DNA of 64,000 bases from Cyanodermella asteris (GCA_900618795.1 UYJD01000001.1:2178840-2242839); one strand, 5' to 3'. Positions 1 through 12,986 are shown, counted from the stretch's first letter. Notes: a model not told the origin generated them from the letters alone. Translations and numbers: made by a program.

Positions 1-3000
1 GAGAGATGGCGGCTGTCATCACAACGCACGGGAAGCCTGACGACCCTGGATGATTTGGAAAACGACGACGAACATGGCTTGAATTGAGGCGTACAGCTCG
101 ACTGACGCGAAACGCCGTCTTCGTAGATTGATACTGGTGGCCGCCAGCACCTACGTGCCAGCGATGCCGACAAGCAGCTGGACAACAGGCGGTTTGTGCG
201 TGGTGGCAAGGAGACAAGATGAAGTGAAGTGTGTACAGAACAGCTGCAATGGAGTCGGACCCAAGGGCTGTTGCCACTTGGGGAGTGCAATGCGCCTTCC
301 TAGCCTCGAACTGGCGTGTCGAGCAGTACTAGTAGTCCACCGAAACGCTCCTTCCCCTTCTCTGTGAGGCCGGCGCGCTGCGGGAGCGACCGTCGGGCAG
401 ACGAATCCTGTAATGCAACTTGCATTGCTGCGTTGAAAGATTTTCGCAGGCGGTCCTCCTGGGAGCTCCCCCAAATCCCTCTTTCTTGCAATTGATGTTC
501 GGCCGTCGCTTCGTTCGAGATCGTGTTCCAGAAGCAGAAAATCGGACAGGCTCATCATCGGTATTTCGACTGGTTTGATTTGCAAGTGCCTGACGCAAAT
601 ACGTCAGCTCTCACCAAGTCCGGCACGGCTTCGTTTCCGTTCACGTACCGCACTGTTCGGTTGGTTTGCTTTCTCTGCCGCAACGTCAGCTGCGCCTGTC
701 CGTCTTGGTTCCGTCACAAACTCAACTTACGTTGAAACCAGGTTCGGAGGACATTTCACCTGTGTCTGCTGGTAACGAGTGCACCATGCGACTACGATAT
801 ACCGCATGTGCCCGCACTGGTATTTGACCTCACAATAGTCGCACATTGTCGTTGCTTGTCTTGGAAGAGGAGGAATTCAGGCCGGCAAATGAAGCTACAG
901 CCTCGAAGCAACTGATGTTGAGTCCAGCACGCTCTGACGACAGGCAAATGTAACCCTGTGAGCTTGAAATCCGGCAGGACCGTCGCAAGAGTGTGACAAT
1001 GGAGTGGAGCAACAATCATAGATTATTGGGGAAGTACCCAGCATATGAAAGACAGGCTTGCTCGGGGACGGAAGCTAAGACAGCCTTCGAGACCACCCAC
1101 TACAGAGCGGTAATGAGCTTGGAGACCAATCAAAGAAGCAGCCGGCCAAGGCCAACAAGAGTCAATCTTCAGCACCGGCGAGCTTTGCGCTCGATGCCCG
1201 TCTTCAAGTACCAATACGAAGCGTGGGATTCGTAGTACTCGCCTATACGTTCCGATAAAAGTGGCGGACGAGGGCGCCCGTGTCTTGCTTTCGACCTCAC
1301 TGGCGGCAACAGCATGGTTGGACGTCAGCGCCGCTGATCGTGTGCCCTTCCAACTTCTCCAGCTTGGCAGATCAAGAGGCGACAGCCCATGGGTATTTCG
1401 GAGGAACGCATGCGGCGAGCCATCGAAGAAGTCTGGCTCGACGCTCAAGTCTGGAGGGAGGTCAAAACTTTGCCAGTTGTCCCAAGGATCAGCATGACGG
1501 CGGCAGAAAGTCTCCCTCCTGCAGGTGGGCGTGATGCGAGCTTTGGCGCGGCACGCTGCGAGCGGCGCATAGCCGTGAGAGAATCGTCACGGCACACCGG
1601 CAGATGGACATGTATAATACATTCCCATGCTGAAGCGTCCCAACATGGAGCAAAGGCCCATGCTCAATGCGTCAAGGAGCTGTGCGCGGCGGGAAGACAT
1701 CGAGCACACCTAGGGCGATGGTGCTTACTAGACTAGCTTCGGGCAGAGCGCACAGTCCTTGCTGGTAAAGGCTTTGCGTTGTCACGTCCTCCATCTGGTT
1801 GATCTGAGCTACCGGTGGCATCTTGCTCTAGTACTCCAATTTCTACAGATTACTTGGTACTCCAGAGAGCCAGGAAAAGCACGCGGCAGCACCGGGCCAG
1901 AGGCTCAGAGCAGGTAGCGCACATCGTGACCGTCACCGCCTTCCCGGCAGCGCTAACTCGACATCCGCCGTCAGGCCGTTCCTGAAACGTGGATCTCGTT
2001 ACATGATCCAGGCCAGCTTACTGCAACCGGGATTGCGCCATTGGCCCGTCCGCCGGCAGCGACCTCGCCATCGTTTGGTCGCGCCCTGCCTTGAAAGAGC
2101 TGTCTGCAGCTGTTTGGCGCAACCTGGAGCCACGTGCAAGTCAAGGAAGCCTACTCCGTTGCCCGCCGACCAACCCCATCTGCCAGGATACTCGATATCG
2201 ACCGACTGGCTTTCTCACCGCGTATCGAGCTATGGGCCGAGGGTACTTTACCTGACCCTCTACCGCCCTGATGTCCGTCATTGCCCGTCGTTGCTCGCCA
2301 AATAGCACTACATGACTGGCAGAGCTCACATCACTGTGCCGTTGTCCGAAAGGATAACCCTTCTGGCCCGTTGTTCTTGCATGGGAAAAGTCGTGCGGCA
2401 GACAGACGGTAACCTAACGGCACATAGAGACGCAGCACTGAATCCTGATGGCTTGAAAGGATTCGATGATCGCAATAGCTGAGAGCCCGCACAACTCGGG
2501 GTCATAGTGCTTAAAGATGCACCATTGCAAGGGAGATGCTTTGCCATCCAAGCTAGCTTCGAGGTCTGATCTAAAGGCGAAACATCGGCAAATATTCCTT
2601 ATGAATCGTCCGCTTTGTGTTTGGCAACATGCTGTGGCGGCGTCACGCTTGCGCAATGTTGTGTCGCATGCAACCCACCAGGCTGGGACCCTCGAAATTC
2701 CATGCACGAGGCTCCTAAAAGTACCGCGAGCTGCGCGGCGGATCTCGTGATCATTGTCACCTCATCAAACAGCTTGGTGTGCAACGAGCAAGCCATTCTC
2801 TCTCGACTTGCAGCGTTATTTGGATGTGCCCGCCAACAGGAGCTTCGCGAACTGTGAGCGAACAAGAGATGATCCGCTATGTCGTGCTATTACAGAAGAG
2901 ATGTGGTTTGTTTACGACATAGGGCAACGCTAACGGCGGTGCCTTGCAATCGTGTAACGTGAGTAAAGACTAAGCTAGTGTGTTGTAGTCTTTGCTCTCG

Positions 3001-3627
3001 TAATTGGTAATGACTTGTGCATATATTCAATCGTGGCCTTGCTTATGGCGAAGAGTTTACCACGAGGGTGACAGGACGAAGACGGGAAGATTGTTCAGAC
3101 TTTGCCTGGGAGCTCGAGGTGATGACGTGGTAAGACAGAAATCCTGTCGGTGTTTCGAGGTACTCAAGTCGCACCAATTCGACTAGGACATGTTTTGCCG
3201 TTAAGGGATCATCCTCGCTTCAGTAATGATAGCTCCGTATCGACAAACAGGCACTTGGAGGTTCAATGTCTCATCCAAGCTTCAGACCCATTCATGGTGG
3301 CACTGCACACTCTCGATGCCGCTGGAAATACCAGGACAAGAGCTTGGTCGCAGCGCGCCGGTGTATTTAGCGGACAGATGACTGCTCGCTGAAAAAGCAT
3401 ACACACAGCGATGATCACTTGCAGCGAGATAAGCGCATGCTCAGCCATAGGATCTGCCCCCTTTCCTTGCCTCGCCTCGCAACAGTGACTTATGAAACAC
3501 GAGAAGAGCTGACCTTTTTGGAGCGAAGCGTCCATCTGAGTGGTTGTGAAACCCTGTAGAACTCCTTCACGGCCTAGTCAGCCTTTCGATCTGCGGTTAG
3601 AGTGCGAGCATGAGCTAAGCATCCATG
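1..3627. other. Intergenic, no gene supported
   Basis: Both strands hold only short open frames of low-complexity or mixed composition, the longest about 140 codons. None shows a recognisable domain, a signal peptide or a consistent intron/exon pattern. No tRNA-like cloverleaf or long repeat was noticed by eye. A small unannotated gene or a non-coding RNA cannot be excluded. Confidence 0.5.
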
Positions 3628-4674
3628 TCATGCCAACTCATTCTTGAAAGGAATGCTTTCCATAGCTCCGGACTTCGTCACGGTCCGTGCCGCTGCTAGA
3701 TTGGCATGGCTGACCGCTTCAGCCGGTGACCAACCCTCAACACCAGTGTCGCCACGGCGTTTAGCTTGCACCAATCCGACTGCAAAATATCCCACGAACG
3801 AATCGCCCGCGGCGGTGGTATCCACAACTTTGGAGACATCATGAGCCTTGACCATTTTCCAAGACAACGTGGCCTCTTTGAAGGATTCTTGGAAAGCCAC
3901 TCCTCGGCTGCCGAGCGTCACGATTGGGTACCTGACACCACGGACCGAGAGATTGGTAAAGACTTGGTCAAGAAAAGATGAGAAGTCTTCGGAGTCAGCA
4001 GGAGGCTGCAGCTCGCACAATATTCCAGCTTCGGTTTCGTTCAGCACGAGGTAGGCAAGACCTCGGAGTGCTTCATCCGGCAATTGAACCGCCGGAGCTG
4101 GGTTGAGCAAGACATCGATGCCCTCTTGCTTTGCGCGGCGCAAGATCTCCAATACGGTGTTGAGGGGTATTTCCAATTGCAGCACAATCAAGTCTGGCTT
4201 CGTCGGCTCGGTGAAAGAAGGTATTAGGTTCGGCTGCATGAGTCCGTTGGCCCCAGGGGTGAATAGAATACGGTTCTGTTCCGATGTCTCCTCGACCAGA
4301 ATCACCGCAACGCCAATGGTCGAGTCAACTTGGGAAACCTGATCACATTTGACACCATTGCGTCGCAAGGTGCTCAGTAGCAAATCTGCATACGTGTCAT
4401 GTCCAACGGCACCAATCATCGAAACTTGCACTATCTCAGAACTCGCTGTCAACTGTCCTTGATCGTCATCCTTGGGTTTGTCCCTGGATGCTCGAGCAAC
4501 CGCGACCGCTTGATTTGCCCCCTTTCCACCAGGGTGGGTCGCAAATGAGCTTGCTGTCAAGGTTTCTCCACCGTCAGGAACGCGAGGAGTGGTGGTGACC
4601 AGATCAATGTTCAGAGAGCCAATGATCTGGATATGTGGCAACGGATCATCTTTGCGTGAGATGGGTTCGGACAT
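3628..4674 (-). CDS. RBK1: Ribokinase (PfkB family)
   Basis: Predicted ribokinase, which phosphorylates D-ribose at O5 using ATP so that it can enter the pentose phosphate pathway; cytosolic by family. The single-exon frame gives 348 residues from the ATG at 4674; a start 20 codons further upstream (4734) is in frame but adds a poorly conserved leader. Visible hallmarks are the N-terminal substrate-binding GSLNID segment, the PfkB signature HPGGKGANQA, and the C-terminal signature DTTAAGDSFVG, whose Asp is the family's catalytic base and whose preceding residues form the anion hole. The length fits fungal ribokinases (about 310-350 residues). It is transcribed divergently from the DUF1992 gene. 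Other sugar kinases of the PfkB family are possible, but the asparagine-rich N-terminal motif favours ribose. Confidence 0.9.
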   Translation of the reverse strand: MSEPISRKDDPLPHIQIIGSLNIDLVTTTPRVPDGGETLTASSFATHPGGKGANQAVAVARASRDKPKDDDQGQLTASSEIVQVSMIGAVGHDTYADLLLSTLRRNGVKCDQVSQVDSTIGVAVILVEETSEQNRILFTPGANGLMQPNLIPSFTEPTKPDLIVLQLEIPLNTVLEILRRAKQEGIDVLLNPAPAVQLPDEALRGLAYLVLNETEAGILCELQPPADSEDFSSFLDQVFTNLSVRGVRYPIVTLGSRGVAFQESFKEATLSWKMVKAHDVSKVVDTTAAGDSFVGYFAVGLVQAKRRGDTGVEGWSPAEAVSHANLAAARTVTKSGAMESIPFKNELA

Positions 4675-5035
4675 TATTGTCCACAGAGAATCAAGGAGAC
4701 GCTTGCTGGTATTAATTTTAGGCACCGACAACAAGGCTACCGGTTCTTGACAGCGGTGCAGTGTGTCCAGGTGCTTCTGGGATTAACTGTGTGAGACTGC
4801 GGGCGGCGAAACCCTTATCTGGACATAGAATTCTTAGCAAATGGATCCACTCCGCTGAACCACCTGTGTTGCGACGTGTAACTTGGGCCACACAGCGCCC
4901 AATGTTGCGTATGTGTTTCCCCTTTCTGCCTGTAGTTCGGCCACCGAAGAATTGAGGTGACATTCTCACACACGATCATCTCGCGCCTGTCGGCAGGTCC
5001 GCTCGCCACGTGATGTCACCCCGTCTGCCAGTCTC
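4675..5035. promoter_or_regulatory. Divergent promoter region, ribokinase / DUF1992 gene
   Basis: This 361-bp spacer lies between the start codons of two divergent genes and must hold both promoters. A CACGTGATG element (E-box-like CACGTG) sits near 5007-5015, close to the DUF1992 start. No TATA box stands out. Confidence 0.5.
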
Positions 5036-6859
5036 ATGCAGTTCCACCGACCTCCTTCCACTCTAACTCCTTCCGGCATCAGTATCTACATGCACTCGAT
5101 CATCGCCCAGGAACATTACACCTACCGCTGTTGTCTCGCCCGAGGCATACAACGCAGAGCGAGGCTTCGGCCCGGGCACGCTCGCCGCAGTATTTCCAGC
5201 ACGCTGCGGCGTCTCGACTCGTCCGGTGGCAAAAATGAGGCCAGCACGCAGCAGACGGCGGAGACGGGCGCCATGTCTCGCCGGTTGGAGGCCATGACCG
5301 AGCAGAGTTTCGAAGATGATATTCGCAGCGCTCGCAAGGCCGTCGACGAGGCCGGTTTCTCTGCGGAGCTGAAAAAGCAGCTCGAGGAGCGAATCATGAC
5401 CGACAAGTCACGGCAGCTGGATCCCGCCGCCTCAGCGGTCTTGAGCATGCCGGTAAGATTTGCAACAGTCAATCGCCCGTCGTTCAACAGCTTACACATG
5501 TTCTAGGAAAGTGCTGGAGCCGCGACCCGGGACGCTGCACTCGCAAGGCCTTGGACCGGGACTGAAACGACCGAAGATGCATCGCTCCGGATGCTTCAGG
5601 ATGCACACAAGCCGCTTCGCTTCGGTGGAGGAGGCCGAACACGCCGGACAGCCGCACCACGGTTGTCTTCACTGAGCGTTAATGCGCGAATGAAGCAGTC
5701 GCTGAATGCGTCGAAAGGCGAGCGGCTGGCCAATGCCCGTGATAAGACATCCATATATGCCATCAGCCAGGACTCGAACCTTACAGAAAAGGAGAAGGAG
5801 GACATGCGTAAGATACTTAGGGACCGTTTCCAGCCAGGGGCTCGTCCCATGCCTACGACAGTACAGGGCTTGTCTTCGCTGGCTAACGAGAGGATCGAGG
5901 ACGCGATCGCTCGCGGACAATTCAAGAATATACCTCGAGGGAAAGGCGTGGGCAAGGAGGTCGATTACAACGCGAACAGTCCCTTTATTAACACCACCGA
6001 GTACTTTATGAACAAAATGATCCAGAGACAGGATATTGTCCCACCGTGGATCGAAAAGCAGCAAGAAGTCGTCAAGACGGTAGCCAAATTCAGGCAGCGA
6101 TTACGAAACGACTGGAAACGGCACGCTGCACGCAGCATCGCAAGCAGAGGAGGGTCTCTGAACGACCAGATTCGGAGAGCCGAGGCCTACGCCGTCGCTG
6201 AGGCTGAGTTGAACCCCAAGGCGCAGAAGGTCGAGACGTTTAGCCAAATCGACGCTGCCGGCACAATCACACAGGTGAACGTTGTCGAGACTCCAGCTAC
6301 CGCCAACGACGGTGTTGACTCGAAGATAACCGTCGTCGAGACTCCTGCCGGACAGGACACTGCCAAAGTCGCGGCAGATGTGGCTGCTGCTAATGCAACA
6401 CCAAGAGCGAGCGATACAGAAACACATCAGTCGCCAGAGTCGGGTTTACCGCCATCGCCGCCACCACCAGCTCCACTCAGACTCCCTCCCTTCCGCGATC
6501 CTCAATGGGAGAAGATTGAGCTTCCATATCACAGCGCGGCGCTAAAGGAGCTCAACAGCCTGACAAGGTCTTATAATCTGATGGCACCTGAGCTTGCGAA
6601 GAAACCGTACTACATTCTCGAGCGAGAACTGACATCCTGCTTCGCCGATGTGGCACCACAGCTCGCAGGTGAGATCCGCGAGCGCGCAAGAAGACCGGAG
6701 AAAATTAGAGTCGAGGTTATCGGGCATACCCCAGGCTCTGTGCTGGAAAGATTTGCAGGCGAGAGCGCGAAAGTGTACGATAGTCGCAAGCCAAATTACG
6801 GCTTCAAAGAGTTCTGGCGAGAACTGTGGAAGAACGGCGAGGAAGAGAAAAGAGTATAA
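5036..6859 (+). CDS. DUF1992 (DnaJ homologue subfamily C member 28-type) protein, probably mitochondrial
   Basis: Two exons, 5036-5452 and 5507-6859, joined by a 54-nt GT-AG intron in phase 0, give 589 residues. The intron ends in TAG and would otherwise stop translation. The N-terminus is rich in Arg, Ser and Leu with almost no acidic residues (the RRSISSTLRR region), as in a mitochondrial targeting sequence. A second ATG at 5090 also gives a good presequence. Around residues 260-330 lies the DUF1992 signature: IEDAIARGQF, a Gly/Lys-rich GKG turn, then the NSPFINTTEYF and VPPWIEKQ segments. The C-terminal half is charged and includes a proline-rich stretch (PPSPPPPAP). The J-domain seen in the animal homologue DNAJC28 is not evident. 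Molecular function is unknown; a mitochondrial or membrane-trafficking role is inferred from homologues. Confidence 0.85.
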
Positions 6860-8147
6860 CTATGCCAGTGTTTAATGTGTAAATACGATCCCTCTCTTCA
6901 AATATACTTTTTGCAGAACTATTATCATTGCACAACGGTCGCATTCGCACCACAAAGTGGAGGACTAGATCACTAATGTGGATGGGAAGGCAACCGTGTC
7001 CAATCGAGCTGGGCGAAAGTATATGAAGCTCTGCAATAATGCTGCGTGGTCAAGATTGAGCCGTACGAGCTGCATGTGTGAGCGGTTGTGATATGCAATT
7101 TTTCTCCGCACATGGGATTTGCGCCAGTTTAGCGTTTTAGAGCTTTTGACGGGACCGCTTATCACATGCGGCGCCATCCAGATGATCCAGCGGGCCGGTG
7201 ATGGGACTGTGGCCGCGCCACGAGCAGAATAACGAAGCGAAGAAGAAGAATCAGAAACGTCTCGACTCCAGCCTCGCCCTGGGTCTGGTGTAACCAATTA
7301 CGAACGGCAGCTGCAGGCTCCACTGCACTGTCGCTGCACAAAGGTGCCCTGTAATCCGGGGAACCAATTGTGGTCCGCAGGTCTGAGGCTGAGAGCAGGT
7401 ATGAACGTTCCATCGCATTTGGATCGCAGTCAGCAACCTGCAGAGGGACGCCTCAGGGCCACACAGACGTGTAAAGGTCTCGATATCAGGAGACGGAAGA
7501 TAGGCTTGCAGTGTCCCGGCTGGTGTTTGGGCGTAGGAGCTCGTGGGGTGGGGAAAGCCTCGAAGAGAAATCATGATGATTGCTGTAGCTACTCATTGGG
7601 CTCCAGGCGATCCCTGGTTCGTGGGCCGATCCGCCTGATGAGCTCTTGGAGGGAAGGAAGCGCCAACCAGGCGCAGGGAAGGGAAGGGAAGGCGCGACGC
7701 ACCGCGCTGGTGTCTCTGCTAGTAGTCTCTGCATTAGCAGCTGCTCACTTTTGCCGTTGCGCCCTGCATTATTCTGGCACCGCCTGACTCCATGTTGCTT
7801 GCCCTACAGCCTCGCTGCCGTATTGTCATCATTTTAATTTTCATTGCCCATGTCTATCCTGCTTCATCTTGCGCGGGGCTGTTGAGCTCGTCCTCCGTTT
7901 TCTCCTCCCGCACGCGGCTCGAACCGATAGCGTCAGTTTAGACTCACCCCGGAACGATCAGCGCTGTTACTCCCAGATAAGGTCGGCTCGACTCCGCGCG
8001 CTCGGTCTCCAGCCAACGGTCAAATTCCACCTGCAAACTCGTCCACGCGATTGTTATTGCAACCTCTTCCTCCCTCTGGCCTCCTTCCCGACGCCGTACA
8101 ATTTGCCTGTACTGCTTGGGAGCGTGCGTGACCGGCCTCGAGTCTGC
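6860..8147 (+). promoter_or_regulatory. Intergenic region and RXT3 upstream region
   Basis: A spacer of about 1.3 kb without a convincing gene. The last 300 bp before the RXT3 start are pyrimidine-rich (CTCC and TTCC tracts), typical of fungal 5' leaders. Purine tracts (GGGAAGGGAAGGGAAGG) lie near 7677-7695. Confidence 0.4.
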
Positions 8148-11100
8148 ATGTCCAGCATGGACACACGTCCACCGCCTTTCCACACTCACGCTGCCACGTC
8201 GGGCAGATCTCACGAGCATCCGCAATATAGCATTCCGCCGTCGCCTTACCGACAAGACGCTCAGCGATCCTTCCCACCACCTCCACCGCCTGCCTCTACG
8301 CTGCAGCAAGATCCCTTCTATCGCACACAGAGACAAACCTTCGAAAGCATCGCTGCTTCGACACCGAGACCAGACACTCGATCAGGGCCGTCATACGCGC
8401 CGCCGCCTCGACCTCCATATAGTGGCGCGGATCCATGTCAGCGAGATTCTCGAGATGCTTCTGGCGAGAGAAGAGAAGGATATGGCCTCAAGAGATCGCA
8501 CGACCAGGCCATGGCCGGGGAGCCGACGGAGAACGGGCGACCAGGTAGGTCATATACCATACATTGCACTCCCGGGAGATCGAACAAATGCCGAAACAGA
8601 ACGCGACACGGGTTTTTCTCAGTGTTGGCTCGATCTTGTGTTTGGTGTTTGAATGTACCCCATTGTCTTGACGGTGTGGCGCTTTCCGTTCCCGCAGCAT
8701 CCGGGCAGCCGCTGTCAGCCTGACGGGCCTGGACAGTCTTGCACTAGATGCTGGCATGGTGTCTCGACGATGGGTCCATTCGAGAGCCAGTTTTGGGGAC
8801 TTTTGAGCGGTCGCAATGCTTTTGTCTGCGAGCTCGTTGAGCACTGGGTACGGGCTCACGACTGCAGCCAATGGCATCAGCGGGGAGCGTACCTGGCCTG
8901 AGCAAGCTTTCCGCGGCTGCACTGGCCGCCCATCAAGCCAAGCCCACGCCATGCTGTCAGCAAGTCAGCTGCCTCCTAAGCATCCCCTGCCTGCCTTGAT
9001 GCTCGCCCTGCGGCGAATCCTTGCCTCGCCTGGCGCAGCATGCTTTCCCGCGCAATCATCATCGTCGACATTTCTTGCGCGACGCATTGCTGACTGTCTT
9101 TTTCTCTGCTCAGACTCACGTCGCCTACACCACGACGACCCTCATACCGCGCCGAGTCACCACCACCCTCCCCCTTTCGCTCATACCGCCCCGGCTCATT
9201 CAAACGGTGCGCCGCCTGCACATTCTTTTAACCAGCATGCGCCAGAACATCAGCACATAGGCCACGGCAACATGTATCAGGGTAAGCACCTCCATCTGCT
9301 TTTCGGTCAAGCCGTCGCGCTTTATATTCCCATGGATTGCCTGCTTCCGGCAGCAGCAACCGCACTGTCATGTCCTCGTCGGGCGCTGACTTCTTTCTAT
9401 AGCACCCGCATCTCGATCACCTCCCCCCCCTTCGCCATATGGCGGCCGCCCAATGCCACCACCCGGTTCACCTCAGTACAGTCAGTCGCAATATAGCCCA
9501 CATGTGCAGCAGCAAGGGCCACTTCCTCCGCCACCGTTTCCCCGAGACCCGGGCATGTCAGGCCACGGGGCTAGACTTTCGCTGGCGTCAATACTCGGTG
9601 GTGAGCCGCCGCGACCTCCGTCAGATCCTAGATACGGCCACCTAAATGGCGCTCAAGCCAACGGGCAGTCTCACTACGGCGAAAGAGATGGACAACGGGG
9701 GGCGCCTCCCTACATACCGCACAACGCGCGATCGCAAACACCCGACAGGTTTGCCCCGAGACCTTTCGACTACAACCGCCCATCGCGGGCACTTTCAACA
9801 GGAGAAAGACCACCATATATGACGGATCGGTCACCGGAGCGGCACGGATTTGGGCCTCCGCTGCCGCACCAGAACGAGCTGCCTCATGGTCATCACGGTC
9901 CACCCCCATTGCACCCTCACAACTCGGCCCCGGGATCGCGACGACAGAGCATCAGTGGCATGCCTCCTTCCTCAATGACTAGACCCCAAACAAGTGTGGG
10001 TCCTTTATCAGGACCAGAGCCGTTGCATCATCTTCCTGGACCGCCGTTCGATCCTGTTAATAATCACCACCGCGACCCTCGGGATTTTCCGCACGAATTT
10101 CACCACAGACCGCCTCCACCCCCTATGCCACCGGTCGAAGAGCTCAGGGATGGACCGCCTCATAGTCTTGGCGAGCGGCGCATATGGGAGCAGGATCAGG
10201 GACGTGCCTCTTATCGCGATGAGCCTGTGGCTAGTTCGAAGCCGATGAACTACCCGTTTTTCTCGTCCATCCAACAGCCACAGCAGCCTCCACCCCGCTC
10301 CGTCGAGAGTCCCAGGGATTTCGATCCCGCTCTACAGCAGATCAACGGCCACGCGCCAATTTACGGACCCGATCCAAAGCCAAACGGGCATCTGCCGGAG
10401 CCAGAGAAACACGCACAGGGCGATGGCAGGAAGTCTTCGGTGGACTCCATGCCAACTCACTATCAAGGCCGGCTGGAATCGCCCTTACAACGACATAGAC
10501 ACGTGATGGATCGAACCAACAGTACGCGCAGCGAGCATACTCCATCCAGACTGCTGGGTCTCAGCAATGAGCACAGACACCGTGCTGCCAGTCCTCTCCC
10601 TCAAGCGGTACAAGGCGCACAAGCCCCGGCGAAGGGACCTGCTACTGAGCCGGGCATCAAGAATGAATTCGGCCGCATGTTCGCCGGCCTCGGCGGCGTA
10701 ACGCCTACGCCCACACCTGTAGAATTGGTACACAAAAGATATTCTAGCCCTGCCGACGATGCTTCTGGTGGAGGCCGCAGCACACCGGGCCTCGGGAACT
10801 TGAGTGCAAAGCGGACCAACTCTCGAATGGGGAAGCGCAGGAAGGATAGGGAGGATGCTTTCGACGGTGAATTGGAGAGTCCCACGGATATACCACGTTC
10901 TATTGGTGGTAAAAGTCTGAAGCGCAGCCGGAACAGCTACATTGAAGGCCTTGGCATTCATCGTGGCGACACGGGGTCTCCGTTCGGTCGCAGGGCATAC
11001 ACACCGAATTCGCTCGCCCACTTGTCAAAACGAGAGCGCAAGCTGCGAACTATCGTGCGGAGCCAGCCTGTCCTGGACGCAGTCAAGGACCGGCCACGCA

Positions 11101-12002
11101 AGCACCTTGGTAGCTTGCTGTATCAGATCCAAGTAGAATCTGTCGACCCTCTTGCCGGCTTTGGTGGTGAGGACGGCGAGAGATATGGTTTTGGTGCTGC
11201 TCCTGTCCCAATTCCGAAGTTCGAGGACAAGGAGAATTGCACGTTCACTATGCGAGTCCCGAGAGAGCATTTGACCAAGGAAGCGCGTATAGAGACATGT
11301 GAAAGGCGCAACATTTGGGGGACAGAGGTATACACCGATGACAGTGACCCTTTGGCTGCGGCAATCCACTCTGGCTGGATACGCGGCGAATGGAGGGACG
11401 CGGTTAACGTCGGAATGTTGAGCATTGGGAAAGAGAAGACACGCGAAGAGAGAATCAACAACAACGCCATTGGTCCGAACGGCCGAACGAGCCTCAGCGT
11501 TTCCGTTTCACCCGAGCTCAGCAGGAAGAGCCTTGCACCTTACGCCAACGGTACAAGCGGTGGTAACACCAGTGGCAGCGATCAGGAACCAAGCCGAAAG
11601 AACTCCGAAGCTAGGCCTGGCGACAGTGAGGGCAAGAACACAGGTGGCGAGATTATGACTTCAATTCCAAACTATCCGGTGACTCCTCCAGCAGGCAAGG
11701 ACGCTCACATCACCTTGTTGCTGCTCCCCAGGCTGCAGCAGTACGCAAGCACTGTTCAGAATGGAATTAAGAGCCGATTATGGACGACTGCCCACGATGG
11801 GTGCAGTTTCATGATACATTCGGTGCAATTTGTGGACGAGGGCTCTGAGGGTCGCAGAGATGAACGTGGTGCCGATGCTAAGCACTCGAGGATGCAAGCC
11901 TTCGAGAAGCAGAACAAGGGCATGAAAAGGAAAGTGAACGGCTTTACTCGCAACATGAATGGAAGCACCGCAGCAGGAGTGGTTGCAGCAGTCGGCGCAT
12001 AG
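8148..12002 (+). CDS. RXT3: Rpd3L histone deacetylase complex subunit Rxt3
   Basis: Three exons (8148-8544, 9114-9281, 9403-12002) close in frame and give 1054 residues. Rxt3 is a subunit of the large Rpd3/Sin3 histone deacetylase complex, a nuclear transcriptional co-repressor. The first 600 residues are low complexity, rich in Pro, His, Gly, Arg and Ser. The conserved Rxt3 domain follows in the second half: a basic KRERKLRTI segment, the CTFTMRVPREHL block, then RRNIWGTEVYTDDSDP and AAIHSGWIRGEW. This block is the diagnostic part of the family. After a disordered Ser/Gly linker, the final segment resumes conserved structure (ITLLLLPRL, WTTAHDGCSF). Intron 1 is 569 nt, unusually long here, and might hide a small exon or a retained leader. 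The start at 8148 (second ATG at 8157) follows an upstream pyrimidine-rich leader. Confidence 0.88.
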
Positions 12003-12445
12003 GCTATGAGGCCACGAAATGGCAGCGGCGGTTTGGCATCAACAATTATTTGAATGCCGTCATTGTCGTCGACTGACAGAAAGGCGCACGATCGATGTGT
12101 GTATATTTCACCAAAGCTCAAAGCTGCGCACACTCTCGACTCACCACATTGATGATCTTCAGCATTTATTGTACAAAATATCGACTACCAAACTGGATGA
12201 TGCTGGACCTGGTATCTACACACGTGTATCATAGATTGACTTTGGAAGTGCTTGGGAGCACATCGCGTGGAGGGAATTTCACGAGACTCACGACCCAAAA
12301 ATTGATATCCATATACATTTAGTAATCATCATAATGTTTTCAGCGCTACGCAGCATGATCAGATCACAATGAATGGCCTGTAGCATATCGCTTTGCACCC
12401 GCACCTTCTCTGCTATTCCTCGCCTTTACTTTGCCTCGTACCACT
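12003..12445. other. 3' regions of two convergent genes
   Basis: AT-richer stretch between the RXT3 stop and the end of the opposite-strand GPI-protein gene. It contains TTGTACAAAATA and several AATAAT-like segments usable as polyadenylation signals for either transcript. No gene seen. Confidence 0.4.
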
Positions 12446-12976
12446 TCACATCCAGACCAACAACCCGTACATCACGCCTTCAACCACAGCCAACGAGCCC
12501 ACTCCGGCCTTACCCATGGCCCCCGCCCTCGATGTCGTCGTACTTTGCGCTTGTAACACACCCGCCGAAGGATTCGATCCACTCGCCGTCCCCAAAGGCC
12601 GACTTCCACCATCCGTCACAATCCCTCCTCCTCCTGCTGCCGCTGCAGGCCCCGTCGTCGCCGCGGCCGTCATCGAGGAGGTCCCATTTCGATCTCGAGG
12701 CGCACTAATGTACGAGGAGTAGGTGCCACGTGCGCTGCCGCCGCCGCCGGCGGTGGTGGTGATTATGGACGGCAGCGAGGACGGGACCACCGCCGGCGCC
12801 GATGTGAAGACGACGCCGCCGTCGTCGGGAATGGCGCTCGCCGTTATTTTGGGCGGGGCCTGAGAGACGCCGCCGCCGTTGTTGGATATCTTCGGCCTGC
12901 CGGTGGCGGCGGAGGCGAGGAGATTGGTCTGTGGAAGGACAGACGCGAACAGGACGAGGAACGTGAGATGGTTCAT
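12446..12976 (-). CDS. Small putative secreted, GPI-anchored Ser/Thr/Ala/Gly-rich protein
   Basis: One exon of 176 residues. The N-terminus MNHLTFLVLFASVLPQTN reads as a signal peptide with probable cleavage after ASA near residue 23. The middle is low complexity, rich in Ser, Thr, Ala and Gly, and suited to O-glycosylation. The last 20 residues are hydrophobic (VGSLAVVEGVMYGLLVW) after a small-residue stretch, which fits a GPI attachment signal. Cysteine is absent, so it is not a typical cysteine-rich effector. No catalytic domain is seen; a cell-wall or surface role is inferred. A T16 tract (A16 in the transcript) lies just upstream at 12987-13002. The opposite strand is also open over much of this span, but lacks such features. 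Confidence 0.55.
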   Translation of the reverse strand: MNHLTFLVLFASVLPQTNLLASAATGRPKISNNGGGVSQAPPKITASAIPDDGGVVFTSAPAVVPSSLPSIITTTAGGGGSARGTYSSYISAPRDRNGTSSMTAAATTGPAAAAGGGGIVTDGGSRPLGTASGSNPSAGVLQAQSTTTSRAGAMGKAGVGSLAVVEGVMYGLLVWM

Positions 12977-12986
12977 GATCGCGGCG

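Noticed and set aside
12373-12722. Plus-strand frames overlapping the GPI-protein gene
   Set aside because: Pro/Ser-rich shadows of the opposite strand, which has a signal peptide and a C-terminal hydrophobic anchor signal.
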